Source: Gordonia crocea (GTDB lineage: Bacteria > Actinomycetota > Actinomycetes > Mycobacteriales > Mycobacteriaceae). Taken from it: a DNA stretch of 64,000 bases. The translations under genes and the position numbers were made by a program. Each line of letters opens with the position of its first letter. The stretch's first letter is position 1. Shown here piece after piece: positions 25,604-34,900 of the stretch. The stretch spans positions 868,001 through 932,000 of the forward strand of contig NZ_BJOU01000001.1 in the NCBI RefSeq assembly GCF_009932435.1, read 5' to 3'. Below the pieces are notes generated by a model. The model worked only from the letters and a program-made list of their open reading frames with translations. It made no database searches and was not told the origin of the DNA.

Positions 25604-27327
25604 CAGCTCTCCTTGCCCGCAGTGGCCGGCGAGGCGGCGGCGTCGGCCTTCGCCTTGGCGTCGAGGGCGGCGAGGTAGCCGAAGACCATCGCCGGTCCGA
25701 TCGTCGCGCCCGGTCCGGCGTAGGTGTGGCCCATCACCGGGGCGCTGGTGTTGCCCGAGGCGTAGAGGCCCTCGATGACCGACCCGTCGGCGCGCAGCGC
25801 ACGGGCGTGCTCGTCGGTGACGATCCCGCCCTTGGTGCCCAGGTCGCCGGGGACCATTTTGACCGCGAAGAACGGCGCCTTGTCGACCGGGCCGAGGCTC
25901 GGGTTCGGCTTGTTGGTGATGTCGCCGTAGTAGTGGTCGTAGCCGCTGTTGCCGCGGCCGAAGTCCTCGTCGACGCCGGCGTGGGCGAAGCCGTTGAACC
26001 GGGCGGTCGTCGCCGCGAGCTGCTCGGCGGGCAGCCCGGTCTTCTCGGCGAGCTCGGCGATGGTGCCGGCCTTCACCACGACGCCGGACTCGAGCCAGCG
26101 TTTCGGGATCGGCTGCTTGGCCGGCAGGCCGGCGAACAGGTAGCGACTGCGGCAGCGGGAGTCCATGATCAGCCAGGCCGGGACGTTCGCGCCCGGGCCG
26201 TCGCCGTGGCCGTAGTCGCCGCCGTACATCTGGTGCACCGCCTCGACGTACGGGAGGGACTCGTTCATGAACCGTTCGCCGCGCTCGTTGACGATGAACG
26301 TGCCGGGGACCGACCGCTCCGACAGGGCGAACCAGGGGCCCTTGGGCAGTGGGATCGTCGGGCCCCACCAGGCGTCGTCCATCAGGGCCACGTCGGCGCC
26401 GGCCTTGATGCCGGCGTTGATGCCGTCGCCGGTGTTCGTCGGCGCCCCGGTGGTCCACTCGGTGCCGATCGGTGCGCGCTGGTAGCGCTTGCGCATCTCG
26501 TCGTTGTGCTCGAAGCCGCCCGACCCGAGGATCACGCCGTAACGGGCGCGGATCTCGCCGCGCTGCCCGTCGGACTCGGTGATGACGCCGGTGACCGCGC
26601 CGTTGTCGTCGGTGACCAGGTCGACCAGCGCGGTGTTGAGGCGGATCGGCACCCCGGCCTGGCGCAGGCCGAGCAGCAACTCGGCGGTCAGCGCGGCGCC
26701 CATGGCGATGAGTTTCTTGTTGCGGAACTTCGACCAGCTGAACCGCGAGGCGACCTTGGCCATCTTCGCGATGCCGCGCGGGTGGCGCATGCCGATGTTC
26801 ATCCACCGGTAGTCACTCTGCAGCACGACCATGTTCAGCGGGGCCTTGGTGTACTGCGGGTGCAGCGTCGCCAGGTCGTCGCCGAGGCGCCGCGCGTCGA
26901 AGGGCTTGGGCTCGACCGAGCGGCCGCCGAGCCGTCCGCCGGGGGCCTCCGGGTAGTAGTCGGAGTAGTTCTTCACCCACTCCAACTCCAGCGGGGCGTG
27001 GGCCATCAGGTAGTCCAGCGCCTCGGGGCCGCGGTCGATGTAGGTGTCGATCTTCGCCGCCGGTGCGTGCTCGCCGATGATGGCGTGGACGTACTCGCGC
27101 GCCTTCTCGACGGTGTCGTCGACGCCGTCGCGCTTGAGGACCGAGTTGTTGGGGATCCACACGCCGCCGCCGGAGCGCGACGTGGATCCGCCCCAGTACG
27201 GGGACTTCTCGATCAGCACCGTCTTCAGCCCCTGCGTCGCGGCGGTGAGCGCCGCGCTCATGCCTGCGGCGCCGGCGCCGACGACGACGACGTCGTATTC
27301 GTTTCCGGCCTCTTCGGGCGTGGTCAT
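25603..27327 (-). CDS. kstD: 3-ketosteroid Delta1-dehydrogenase KstD
   Basis: 574-residue FAD enzyme that inserts the C1-C2 double bond into 3-keto-4-ene steroids, such as converting androstenedione to androstadienedione, a step needed for ring B opening. N-terminal FAD-binding motif VVVGAGAAGMSAALTA and SPYWGGSTSRSGGGVWIPNN; C-terminal active-site segment GHTYAGPGATIGPAM contains the Tyr and Gly that bind the 3-keto group in the family. Length is within the usual 510-580. Start at ATG 27325-27327; the alternative upstream start would run into the KstR operator region. First gene of the kstD operon, divergent from hsaE. Confidence 0.95.
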   Translation of the reverse strand: MTTPEEAGNEYDVVVVGAGAAGMSAALTAATQGLKTVLIEKSPYWGGSTSRSGGGVWIPNNSVLKRDGVDDTVEKAREYVHAIIGEHAPAAKIDTYIDRGPEALDYLMAHAPLELEWVKNYSDYYPEAPGGRLGGRSVEPKPFDARRLGDDLATLHPQYTKAPLNMVVLQSDYRWMNIGMRHPRGIAKMAKVASRFSWSKFRNKKLIAMGAALTAELLLGLRQAGVPIRLNTALVDLVTDDNGAVTGVITESDGQRGEIRARYGVILGSGGFEHNDEMRKRYQRAPIGTEWTTGAPTNTGDGINAGIKAGADVALMDDAWWGPTIPLPKGPWFALSERSVPGTFIVNERGERFMNESLPYVEAVHQMYGGDYGHGDGPGANVPAWLIMDSRCRSRYLFAGLPAKQPIPKRWLESGVVVKAGTIAELAEKTGLPAEQLAATTARFNGFAHAGVDEDFGRGNSGYDHYYGDITNKPNPSLGPVDKAPFFAVKMVPGDLGTKGGIVTDEHARALRADGSVIEGLYASGNTSAPVMGHTYAGPGATIGPAMVFGYLAALDAKAKADAAASPATAGKES

Positions 27328-27388
27328 AGTAGTCCTCTCCGCGGTCGGTGGGCGCGTGTGTCCCGACCCAGTCAATCTACCCAATAAT

Positions 27389-27402
27389 TAGAACACGTTA
27401 TA
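27389..27402. promoter_or_regulatory. KstR operator, kstD/hsaE divergent promoter
   Basis: TAGAACACGTTATA matches all fixed positions of TNNAACNNGTTNNA. It lies 61 bases from the kstD start and 101 bases from the hsaE start, in a 176-base gap with no other gene. Confidence 0.87.
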
Positions 27403-27503
27403 GTATTGGCGGGAACGACGGCTATAGCAGCTAGACCGCTATGCGATGGCCGGTCGAGGTGTAAAAACAGTAACCAGTTCGCACATTGTTACGAGGAGAG
27501 ACC

Positions 27504-28292
27504 ATGGCCGTCGCTGACCCGGTCCGCGCGCAGATCGCCGCCGACCTCGCGCAGGCGGAGGCGACCGCCGTCGCCATCGACCCGCCGACGGCCTCCCATC
27601 CCGATCTCGACGTCGTCGACGCCTACGAGATCCAGCTGATCAACATCCGTCGCCGCCTCGACGCGGGGGCCGCGGTCGCCGGGCACAAGGTGGGCCTGGC
27701 GTCGGAGGCCATGCAGAAGATGATGAACGTCGACGAGCCCGACTACGGGCACCTGCTCGACGACATGCAGTACTTCGAGGGCAAGCCGATCGACTTCTCG
27801 TCGTTGTGCTTCCCGCGCGTGGAGGTGGAGGTCGGGTTCATCCTCGGCGAGGACCTGCCCGGCGAGGGCTGCACCAACGAGGACGTCGTCGCGGCGATCG
27901 AATGGGTGGTGCCGTCGATCGAGCTGATCGACTCGCGCATCCGGGATTGGCAGATCACCCTGCCCGACACGATCGCCGACAACGCGTCGTCGTGCGGGTG
28001 GATCCTCGGCCAGCAGCGCGTCGCCATCGCCGACATCGACACCGGCGACATCGACGCCACCCTGACCCGCAACGGCGAGGTGGTCGCGAAGGGCAACTCG
28101 TCGGCGGTGTTGGGGCACCCGCTCAACGCCGTGTCCTGGCTGGCGAACAAGGTGTCCACGTTCGGCGTGCGCCTGCGCAAGGGCGACGTCATCCTGCCGG
28201 GCACCGCGACGCGCGCGATCGACATCGGCAGCGGCGACCACTTCGTCGCCGAGTTCGCCGGACTCGGCAGCGTCACCCTCGACTTCACCTGA
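27504..28292 (+). CDS. hsaE: 2-hydroxypentadienoate/hexadienoate hydratase HsaE
   Basis: 262-residue hydratase of the fumarylacetoacetase-like superfamily. It hydrates the dienoate released when the opened A ring is hydrolysed, giving a 4-hydroxy-2-oxoacid for HsaF. Family motifs: [20 protein letters not shown] (~53-72), [15 protein letters not shown] with the metal-binding acidic pair, and [23 protein letters not shown] 27504 follows GAGGAGAG. It is first of hsaE-hsaG-hsaF, 49 bases before hsaG, under the KstR site at 27389. Confidence 0.94.
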   Translation: MAVADPVRAQIAADLAQAEATAVAIDPPTASHPDLDVVDAYEIQLINIRRRLDAGAAVAGHKVGLASEAMQKMMNVDEPDYGHLLDDMQYFEGKPIDFSSLCFPRVEVEVGFILGEDLPGEGCTNEDVVAAIEWVVPSIELIDSRIRDWQITLPDTIADNASSCGWILGQQRVAIADIDTGDIDATLTRNGEVVAKGNSSAVLGHPLNAVSWLANKVSTFGVRLRKGDVILPGTATRAIDIGSGDHFVAEFAGLGSVTLDFT

Positions 28293-28341
28293 CCTGATTC
28301 CACCAACGACTTCCACACAGCCTGGAGAAACGGAGGCTCAT

Positions 28342-29268
28342 ATGAGCGCCAAACTGAGTGCGGCGATCATCGGCTCGGGCAACATCGGCACCGATCTGAT
28401 GTACAAGCTCGAACGATCGTCGGTCATCGAACCGCGCTGGATGGTCGGTATCGACGCCGACTCCGAAGGCATGAAGCGCGCGGCCGACCACGGCCTGATC
28501 ACCATGAGCGGTGGTGCCGACGAACTGTTGGCGTCGGCGGAGAAGCCCGACCTGATCTTCGAGGCGACCAGTGCCTACGTGCACCGCGAGTACGCGCCGA
28601 AGTATGAGGCGGCCGGGATCACCGCGATCGACCTCACGCCGGCCGCCGTCGGACCGGCCGTCGTGCCGCCGGCGAACCTGCGCGAACACCTCGACGCCCC
28701 CAACACCAACATGATCACCTGCGGCGGTCAGGCCACCATCCCGATGGTGCACGCCGTCTCCTCGGTGGTGCCGGTTCCCTACGCCGAAATCGTCGCGTCG
28801 GTGTCGAGCGAGTCCGCCGGGCCGGGTACCCGCGCCAACATCGACGAATTCACCAAGACCACCTCGCGCGGGATCGAGACCATCGGCGGTGCACAGCGCG
28901 GCAAGGCGATCATCATCCTCAACCCCGCCGATCCGCCGATGATCATGCGCGACACCATCTTCTGTGCGATCCCCGCCGACGCCGACACCGACGCGATCGC
29001 CGCGGCCATCCACCAGCGCGAGAAGGACATCCAGGAGTACGTGCCGGGCTACCGGTTGCTGCAGGATCCGCAGTTCGATCCGCCGAGCGTCCTCAACGGC
29101 GGGCACGCCCGGGTGTCGATCTTCGTCGAGGTGGAGGGGGCCGGCGACTTCCTGCCGCCCTACGCCGGGAACCTGGACATCATGACCGCCGCCGCCACCA
29201 AGGTGGGCGAGGAAATCGCCAAGTCCAAGCTGACGACGGCCGAATCTGCCGCTGTGGCGGGGAAGTGA
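28342..29268 (+). CDS. hsaG: Acylating acetaldehyde/propanal dehydrogenase HsaG
   Basis: 308-residue NAD-dependent enzyme that turns propanal (or acetaldehyde) received from HsaF into propionyl-CoA (acetyl-CoA). Rossmann motif [16 protein letters not shown] near the N-terminus; catalytic Cys127 in [16 protein letters not shown]. The length is typical of DmpF-type enzymes. GGAGG precedes the ATG closely. It should form the channelled complex with HsaF encoded next. The ATG of hsaF comes 8 bases after this stop. Confidence 0.95.
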   Translation: MSAKLSAAIIGSGNIGTDLMYKLERSSVIEPRWMVGIDADSEGMKRAADHGLITMSGGADELLASAEKPDLIFEATSAYVHREYAPKYEAAGITAIDLTPAAVGPAVVPPANLREHLDAPNTNMITCGGQATIPMVHAVSSVVPVPYAEIVASVSSESAGPGTRANIDEFTKTTSRGIETIGGAQRGKAIIILNPADPPMIMRDTIFCAIPADADTDAIAAAIHQREKDIQEYVPGYRLLQDPQFDPPSVLNGGHARVSIFVEVEGAGDFLPPYAGNLDIMTAAATKVGEEIAKSKLTTAESAAVAGK

Positions 29269-29276
29269 GAGAAACC

Positions 29277-30341
29277 ATGAGCGACTTGATGGCCAACGCG
29301 CGGCCCTACTCCGACACCCTGGACATCCGGATCACCGACTCGTCGCTGCGCGACGGATCGCACCACAAGCGCCACCAGTTCACCGAGCAGGAGGTGCGCG
29401 ACATCGTCGCCGCGCTCGACGGGGCCGGGGTGCCGGTCATCGAGGTGACCCACGGCGACGGCCTGGGTGGGTCGTCGTTCAACTACGGGTTCTCCAAGAC
29501 CCCCGAGCAGCAGTTGATCAAGGCGGCCGCCGAGACGGCCAAGAACGCGAAGATCGCCTTCCTCATGCTGCCCGGCCTCGGGATCAAGGACGACATCATC
29601 GAGGCGCGTGACAACGGCGGGCAGATCTGCCGCATCGCCACCCACTGCACCGAGGCCGACGTGTCGATCCAGCACTTCGGGCTGGCCCGCGAGCTCGGCC
29701 TGGAGACGGTCGGGTTCTTGATGATGAGCCACAGCCAGCCGCCGGAGGTGTTGGCCAAGCAGGCGCGCATCATGGCCGACGCCGGCTGTCAGTGCGTCTA
29801 CGTCGTCGACTCGGCGGGTGCGATGGTGCTCGAGCAGGTCTCCGACCGGGTTGCGGCGGTGGTCGCCGAACTGGGCGACGACGCGATGGTCGGGTTCCAC
29901 GGTCACGAGAACCTCGACGTCGCGGTGGCCAACTCGGTCCTGGCGATCCGGGCCGGGGCGCAGCAGATCGACGGCTCGATCCGCCGGTTCGGCGCCGGCG
30001 CGGGCAACACGCCGACCGAGGCCTTCGTGGGCGTGTGCGACAAGCTGGGCATCAAGACCGGCGTCGACTTCCTCAAGATCGCCGACGCGGCGCAGGACGT
30101 CGTCCGCCCGGTCATGCCCAGTGAGTGCCTGGTCGACCGCCCGGCGATGATGATGGGCTACGCCGGCTGCTACAGCTCCTTCCTCAAGCACGCGGAGGGC
30201 CACGCCGAGAAGTACGGTGTCTCCGCCGCGGACATCCTCATCGAGGCGGGCAACCGCAAGCTCGTCGGCGGTCAAGAGGACCAGCTCATCGACATCGCCC
30301 TGGAACTCAAGAAGAAGCAGGACGCCAACGCCGGGGTGTAG
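29277..30341 (+). CDS. hsaF: 4-hydroxy-2-oxoacid aldolase HsaF
   Basis: 354-residue divalent-metal aldolase that cleaves 4-hydroxy-2-oxohexanoate to pyruvate and propanal, passing the aldehyde through a tunnel to HsaG. Motifs: [17 protein letters not shown] at the N-terminus (Asp metal ligand, catalytic His), [16 protein letters not shown] (the two metal His) and the C-terminal communication domain. ATG 29277 is preferred; GTG 29265, overlapping the hsaG stop, is also in frame. Last gene of the operon; a strong palindrome follows after 56 bases. Confidence 0.95.
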   Translation: MSDLMANARPYSDTLDIRITDSSLRDGSHHKRHQFTEQEVRDIVAALDGAGVPVIEVTHGDGLGGSSFNYGFSKTPEQQLIKAAAETAKNAKIAFLMLPGLGIKDDIIEARDNGGQICRIATHCTEADVSIQHFGLARELGLETVGFLMMSHSQPPEVLAKQARIMADAGCQCVYVVDSAGAMVLEQVSDRVAAVVAELGDDAMVGFHGHENLDVAVANSVLAIRAGAQQIDGSIRRFGAGAGNTPTEAFVGVCDKLGIKTGVDFLKIADAAQDVVRPVMPSECLVDRPAMMMGYAGCYSSFLKHAEGHAEKYGVSAADILIEAGNRKLVGGQEDQLIDIALELKKKQDANAGV

Positions 30342-30397
30342 CACTTGAACGAACGCGCTGCGGTAGCGGGAGCCCGATAGCCCGGACGGCTTTCAGT

Positions 30398-30439
30398 GTG
30401 GAGGGTTGTGACCACATAGCGGTCACAACCCTCCACTTT
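30398..30439 (+). terminator. 16-bp perfect palindrome, probable terminator of hsaEGF
   Basis: Bases 30398-30413 pair perfectly with 30421-30436 around a 7-base loop (ACATAGC), followed by TTTG. It sits 57 bases after hsaF and is well placed as its terminator. A related copy, in inverted orientation by its loop sequence, occurs at 31495-31533, so the element may also be a repeat. Confidence 0.7.
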
Positions 30440-30527
30440 GTCCACATTTGCCGATCATCCACAGGAGTAGCGGCGCGAGAGGCTCTCGGCGGCATCTAGG
30501 CCTGCGACGACGTCCACACTCAACCCC

Positions 30528-31508
30528 ATGCCCGCTCGCGCGCCCTCCACCACGAGTGCATCTCTTCTCGACGAGTTACTCGGCCAACAGAATGGGGTCA
30601 TCACCCGCAAGCAAGTGCTCGCCTGCGGACTGCCGGCCGCGTTCGTCCGCCGCAAACTCCGGCGGGGCACCTGGGTTGCCGTCGAGCCGGGCGTATACAT
30701 CACCCACACCGGTGCACTCACCTGGCGTCAGCGCGCCTGGATTGCTGTCCTCGCCCTGCCGCGCGCCGCGTTGAGTCACGAATCCGCCCTGTGCGCAGCC
30801 GGACTCGAGCTATCGATGTCGGGTCCTATCCATGTCGCCGTGGATCGCGAAGCCAGAGTCGCCGACCGACGCGGGATCGTTGTGCACCGCTGCGCAGGTC
30901 TGGAGGAGCGAGTTCAGTGGAATATGCGTCCGCCGCGAGTACGCGTGGAACACGCGGTCCTCGACGTCGCGGCCGCAGCCCGGCGCGAGATCGATACGAT
31001 CGCCACTCTGGCCGACGCCGTTCAGGCGAGGCTGACCACCCCGCCGCGCCTTCAGCTGGCGCTGTCGGGGCGGCGGCGCCTTGCGCGGCGCTCGCTCATC
31101 GGCGAGGTGCTGGCGGACGTGGCGACCGGAACCTGTTCGGTCCTCGAGCATGCCTACCTCACGCGCGTCGAGCGGCCGCACGGATTACCCCGACCCCGGC
31201 GGCAGGCTCCGACCACCGTCGGCAGACCAGGCTTCCGCGACGTGGAGTACCACGAGTTCGGCCAGATCATCGAGCTCGATGGTCGCTTCGGCCACGACGA
31301 TCCGCAGTCACGGGACCGCGACCTGGAACGCGATCTCGACGCAGCTGTTTTCGGCAAGCAGCACACCCTGCGTCTGGGTTGGGGTCAGATATACGTTCGG
31401 CCGTGCACGACCGCTGACAAGGTGGCAGCTGTTCTGCGGCATCGTGGCTGGACCGGAAAGCCGACACGTTGCCCTCGCTGTCCGCCGCATCTATGCGGAG
31501 GGTTGTGA
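30528..31508 (+). CDS. AbiEi-like wHTH plus DUF559-type nuclease domain protein
   Basis: 326 residues. Residues ~12-60 (NGVITRKQVLACGLPAAF then WVAVEPGVYITHTG) look like the winged-helix domain of AbiEi-type antitoxins. Residues ~235-310 (VEYHEFGQIIELDGRFGH, then the RDRDLERD repeat and LRLGWGQIYVRP) resemble DUF559, a very-short-patch-repair-like endonuclease fold, with the acidic pair in IIELDG as candidate metal site. Such fusions are abundant in Mycobacteriales, their function unproven. No AbiEii toxin gene follows. The gene is bracketed by two related 39-bp palindromes, the second overlapping its last 14 bases, and it separates hsaF from the next genes. Local base use is less biased than in the hsa genes. 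Confidence 0.7.
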   Translation: MPARAPSTTSASLLDELLGQQNGVITRKQVLACGLPAAFVRRKLRRGTWVAVEPGVYITHTGALTWRQRAWIAVLALPRAALSHESALCAAGLELSMSGPIHVAVDREARVADRRGIVVHRCAGLEERVQWNMRPPRVRVEHAVLDVAAAARREIDTIATLADAVQARLTTPPRLQLALSGRRRLARRSLIGEVLADVATGTCSVLEHAYLTRVERPHGLPRPRRQAPTTVGRPGFRDVEYHEFGQIIELDGRFGHDDPQSRDRDLERDLDAAVFGKQHTLRLGWGQIYVRPCTTADKVAAVLRHRGWTGKPTRCPRCPPHLCGGL

Positions 31509-31533
31509 CCTCTATGTGGTCAGAGCGCTCCAC
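31495..31533. repeat. Second copy of the 39-bp palindrome
   Basis: Aligns to 30398-30436 over the full 39 bases. The first 16 bases differ at one position, the loop (TCTATGT) is the reverse complement of the first copy's loop apart from one base, and the last 16 differ at four positions. It therefore reads as an inverted, decayed copy. It overlaps the end of the DUF559-type gene and could act as its terminator. Confidence 0.6.
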
Positions 31534-31644
31534 ACAAGCACCGCCGTTGAGCACATTGGCCTCAGGTATCACACCAGTCACAATGCGGTTGCGCCTCGAA
31601 AACCGCTGGTCGCAAACGGTGGAACCTCCCTCACGCTGGAGTGC

Positions 31645-32205
31645 ATGACTCCGAAACAACCATTCGCGCGCAGTCCGCGCCGGCGCCTGCCGGTCGGGCG
31701 CTGGGTGGCGGCACCGGCGATCGTGGCCGCCGTGGCGGCGGGATCAATCGTCGCGCCGAATCTGCACCTGACCGCCGGGTCCTCGGGTTCCTCCTCCGGC
31801 GGCTCGTCAGGATCGTCGGGATCGGTGGACATCTTCCTGCCGGTCTCCACGCCGGCCGGCATGGGTGCGCTGACCGCGGCCATCACGCAGGTTGGCAAAC
31901 CCTACAAATGGGGCGGTACCGGCCCCAACGCCTGGGACTGCTCGGGTCTGCTCCAGTGGGCGTTCGCCACCGTGGGGGTTCGCATTCCCCGCGTGAGCCA
32001 GCAGCAGGCGCGGTTCGGCAAGGCGATCCCGCTCGCGGCGCTCGCACCCGGCGACGTCATCGTGTTCTACCGCAACGCCAGCCACATCGGTATCTACGCG
32101 GGTGGCGGCCAGGTCTTCCATGCCGGCGGCCCCAACGGCCGACCGATCAAGTTTCAGCCGTTGAACACGATGCCCCGGATCAAGACGATTCGGCGTTACG
32201 GCTAG
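31645..32205 (+). CDS. NlpC/P60 family cell-wall hydrolase
   Basis: 186 residues from ATG 31645. The N-terminus is basic (PRRRLPVGRW) with a hydrophobic segment (~22-38), then a Gly/Ser-rich linker (SSGSSSGGSSGSSGS), so the enzyme is exported or anchored. The C-terminal ~120 residues are an NlpC/P60 endopeptidase: catalytic Cys in NAWDCSGLLQWAF, His in SHIGIYAGGGQVFHAG. It would cut peptide bonds in peptidoglycan stems. It is short, like stand-alone RipC/D-type hydrolases. Convergent to the small HTH gene, 39 bases away. Confidence 0.88.
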   Translation: MTPKQPFARSPRRRLPVGRWVAAPAIVAAVAAGSIVAPNLHLTAGSSGSSSGGSSGSSGSVDIFLPVSTPAGMGALTAAITQVGKPYKWGGTGPNAWDCSGLLQWAFATVGVRIPRVSQQQARFGKAIPLAALAPGDVIVFYRNASHIGIYAGGGQVFHAGGPNGRPIKFQPLNTMPRIKTIRRYG

Positions 32206-32244
32206 TCGTCGAGCGGGAGCGAAACACCGCCGAGCGGGCGAAGC

Positions 32245-32448
32245 TCAGCCGACCCTGCGGTACTTTTTGTGCATCGCTTGCTTGGAGAAGCCGAGCAGTG
32301 TGCCGATCTCCGCCCAGGACAATCCGGCCAGTCGCGCGCGCCGAACGGCCACCTCCTCGGCGCGGGCCACATCGCGTCGCATGAGGGCGATTCGGCTGAG
32401 CTCCTCGATCGGCGTCTCGCCGTCGTCGTTGCCTACCGCAGTTCTCAT
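32245..32448 (-). CDS. Small HTH protein
   Basis: 67 residues from ATG at 32446-32448 (MRTAVGNDD). A longer frame to 32484 would need a TTG start. The core is one helix-turn-helix (RRARLAGLSWAEIGTLLGFS then KQAMHKKYRRVG), similar to sigma-70 region 4-like or AsnC-like single-HTH proteins common in actinobacteria, preceded by a charged helix. GGAGG is only 1 base before the ATG, so the start may be wrong or the mRNA leaderless. Likely DNA-binding; targets unknown. Confidence 0.6.
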   Translation of the reverse strand: MRTAVGNDDGETPIEELSRIALMRRDVARAEEVAVRRARLAGLSWAEIGTLLGFSKQAMHKKYRRVG

Positions 32449-32515
32449 ACCTCCAGGGTGCCCTGAAGCGGAATCAGTCGTCAACTGAGGTTGACGATAT
32501 GGGAAGCTGGGAGTC

Positions 32516-33148
32516 GTGAGCGACTACCTCAGCCCCCAGTGGCCGAACTCGGCTCTGGTGATGATCGACGTCCAGAATGATTTTGTCGACGGGCCGACGG
32601 CGATTCCCGGCACCGCCGAGCGGATCGAGACGATGGCCCGCCTCATCGAAGCGTTCCGCGCCGCGCGGCGCCCTGTCGTCCACATCGTCCGTTCCTACGT
32701 CCCGGGGGAGAGCGACGTCGACACCGTTCGTCGGGCCGGTATCGAAGCGGGAAGTTCGGCGGTCCAGCCGGGATCCGTGGGCGCGAAGGTTCCTGCCCGC
32801 CTTGTCGACGCCGACCCCGACTGGGAACTGCTTCGTTCCGGCGAGCCCCAGAGTGTGGGGCCGGACGAGTTCCTCCTCTACAAGCCACGCTGGTCGGCCT
32901 TCCACCGCACGCAGCTCGACGACCTGCTGCGCGGCCGCGGCGTGAGCACCGTCGTCGTCGCCGGGTGCAACCTGCCGAACTGTCCGCGGGCCACGCTCTT
33001 CGACGCGACCGAGCGCGACTACCGAGCGGTCCTCGCCGTCGACGCGACATCGCAGCCCACGCCGGAACGACTGGCTGATCTGGAGTTGATCGGCGTGCAA
33101 CTACTCACCGTCGACGACATCGCGCGCGGCCTCGCCGTCGACGACTAG
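32516..33148 (+). CDS. Isochorismatase family hydrolase
   Basis: 210-residue cysteine hydrolase. The three family catalytic residues are visible: Asp in MIDVQNDFVDG (~19), Lys in LLYKPRWSAF (~123) and Cys in VVVAGCNLPNC (~152), with the non-proline cis loop before the Cys. The family covers nicotinamidases, N-carbamoyl hydrolases and other amidases; the sequence does not single out one substrate, and no siderophore genes are nearby to suggest true isochorismate cleavage. GTG 32516 is chosen, with GGGAAGCTGGGAG upstream. Confidence 0.85.
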   Translation: MSDYLSPQWPNSALVMIDVQNDFVDGPTAIPGTAERIETMARLIEAFRAARRPVVHIVRSYVPGESDVDTVRRAGIEAGSSAVQPGSVGAKVPARLVDADPDWELLRSGEPQSVGPDEFLLYKPRWSAFHRTQLDDLLRGRGVSTVVVAGCNLPNCPRATLFDATERDYRAVLAVDATSQPTPERLADLELIGVQLLTVDDIARGLAVDD

Positions 33149-33238
33149 TTACCACGGCACTGATCGGCAAACACCTCACCGATTGCTGCCGTGGGTGATG
33201 ATGGGTGCCGTAGGAACACCAACAACCGGAGGCCACTC

Positions 33239-34498
33239 GTGCGATCACCGATTCCCGACTATCTCGCCGAGGTGCTCGGCTCGGTGGAGTCCGACGAGAC
33301 CGGGGCTCCCGCCGACTACATCCCCGAGCTCGCCACCGCCAACCCGAACCGCCTGGCCGCGGCGATGGCGACCCTCGACGGCGAGGTGTACGCGGTCGGC
33401 GATTGTTCCGACGAGTTCACCATCCAGTCGATCTCCAAGCCGTTCGTCTATGCGCTGGCGCTGGCCGACCGCGGGTTCGAGCCGGTCCTGGCGAAGGTGG
33501 GGGTCGAGCCGTCCGGGGAGGCGTTCAACAAGGTCTCCCTCGACGGCGGGGGGCGTCCGCTCAACCCGATGATCAACGCCGGCGCCATCGCGACGCACAG
33601 CCTCGCGGGTCCGGCGGGGATCGATGCGAAGGGGCGTTTCGACCGTATCGTCGACGGGTTGAGCGCCTTTGCCGGACGGCGGCTACAGGTCGACGAGGCG
33701 GTCTTCGCGTCGGAGATGGACACCGCGTTCCGGAACACGTCGATCGCCTATCTGCTGCGCGCCTATGACGTGCTCGACGAGGACCCGACCGCCGTCGTCG
33801 GGGGCTACACCCGGCAGTGCTCGCTGCTGGTGACCACCGTTGACCTGGCGCTGATGGCGGCGACCCTGGCCAACCGCGGCATCCAACCGGTGACCGGGGA
33901 ACGCGTGGTGTCTGAGGCGGTGGTCCGACAGGTCCTCAGTGTGATGACCACCTGCGGCATGTACGACTCCGCCGGGGACTGGGTGACGCAGGTGGGGATC
34001 CCGGCCAAGAGCGGGGTCGCCGGCGGGCTGATCGGCGCCCTGCCCGGCCAGGTCGGCATCGCCACCTTCTCGCCGCGCCTGGACCGCCACGGCAACAGCG
34101 TCCGCGGCATTCGGCTTTTCGAACGGTTCTCCGACGACACGGGCATGCACATGATGGACGTCCCCTCGTCGTCGACGACGGTGATCCGCAAGGACCGGCG
34201 CATCGCCGACGACCTGCGCCTGTATGTCATCCAGGGTGGGCTGCGGTTCGCCGAGGCCGAGCACGTGGTGCGCAGGGTCTCTTACGGTGCGCCGAAGGAG
34301 CGCCGCATCGCCATCGACCTCTCGCACGTCCACGCCATCGACGACGTGGCGCGGCGGATGATTCTGGAGGTGATCCGCCGACTCTCCCTCGACGGCCACG
34401 AGGTCTTCCTCGTCGATCCCGAGCAGGTCATCCCCAACCCGGATCCGGGGACCGGGGGCAGCGTCACCGTCGTCACGACGGTGGGCGATATCGACTGA
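33239..34498 (+). CDS. glsA: Glutaminase with C-terminal STAS domain
   Basis: 419 residues. The N-terminal ~300 are a serine-dependent glutaminase that makes glutamate and ammonia from glutamine: Ser64/Lys67 in QSISKPF (Ser-x-x-Lys), PLNPMINAGAIATHSL, and the Tyr-containing GDWVTQVGIPAKSGVAGG loop. Residues ~325-419 form a STAS domain (RRIAIDLSHVHAIDDVARRM), a known extension in some actinobacterial glutaminases, perhaps for regulation by nucleotide or protein binding. GTG 33239 is chosen for GGAGG at 33228-33232. It stands alone. Confidence 0.93.
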   Translation: MRSPIPDYLAEVLGSVESDETGAPADYIPELATANPNRLAAAMATLDGEVYAVGDCSDEFTIQSISKPFVYALALADRGFEPVLAKVGVEPSGEAFNKVSLDGGGRPLNPMINAGAIATHSLAGPAGIDAKGRFDRIVDGLSAFAGRRLQVDEAVFASEMDTAFRNTSIAYLLRAYDVLDEDPTAVVGGYTRQCSLLVTTVDLALMAATLANRGIQPVTGERVVSEAVVRQVLSVMTTCGMYDSAGDWVTQVGIPAKSGVAGGLIGALPGQVGIATFSPRLDRHGNSVRGIRLFERFSDDTGMHMMDVPSSSTTVIRKDRRIADDLRLYVIQGGLRFAEAEHVVRRVSYGAPKERRIAIDLSHVHAIDDVARRMILEVIRRLSLDGHEVFLVDPEQVIPNPDPGTGGSVTVVTTVGDID

Positions 34499-34519
34499 GT
34501 CGGTACTCCGAGTGCGGCC

Positions 34520-34900
34520 TCACCAATAGCCGTCGGGATCGACCTCGGGTCCTTCGCGGGGGATGATGCCCTCGGCGACGCCGTGGTCGATCGAGGCGGT
34601 CAACCGGGGGCAGCCCGGCAGCATCGCGGGGTTGCCGCCATCGGCGCGAACCTCGTCGAAGGCGGGACAGGTCTCACGCGCCGCGGCCGTCCACTGCACA
34701 CTCGTCTGGTGCGGGCTGGTCTTCTTCACGAAGACGCAGGCGTGGCAGGCCCGGCATTCGATCTCGGTGAGACCGTTGCGCAGGTAGTGCTGGCGGTCGC
34801 GGGCGGTCGCTTCTTCGATGGCGGCGCGGCGCACGGGATCGTCGTGGTAGTCGGGCGCTTTCGCCCAACCCCGTGCCGGTTTGTGCGCCGCGCGCGTCAT
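34520..34900 (-). CDS. KshA-linked small protein, Rv3527-like
   Basis: 126 residues, soluble, with a Cys cluster (EIECRACHACVFVKK at ~48, later ETCPAF and LPGCP) that could bind metal or an Fe-S cluster. It overlaps kshA by one base (TGATG), so the two are co-translated. In M. tuberculosis a small gene of similar size (Rv3527) also follows kshA (Rv3526), which supports a conserved link to 9alpha-hydroxylation. No function is known to me; assisting KshA assembly or electron transfer is a guess. Confidence 0.7.
   Translation of the reverse strand: MTRAAHKPARGWAKAPDYHDDPVRRAAIEEATARDRQHYLRNGLTEIECRACHACVFVKKTSPHQTSVQWTAAARETCPAFDEVRADGGNPAMLPGCPRLTASIDHGVAEGIIPREGPEVDPDGYW

Noticed and set aside
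25579..27387. 602-codon plus-strand frame opposite kstD
   Set aside because: Antisense shadow of kstD.
30528..31508. Complete AbiE toxin-antitoxin system
   Set aside because: No AbiEii nucleotidyltransferase gene is adjacent; only the antitoxin-like HTH is seen.
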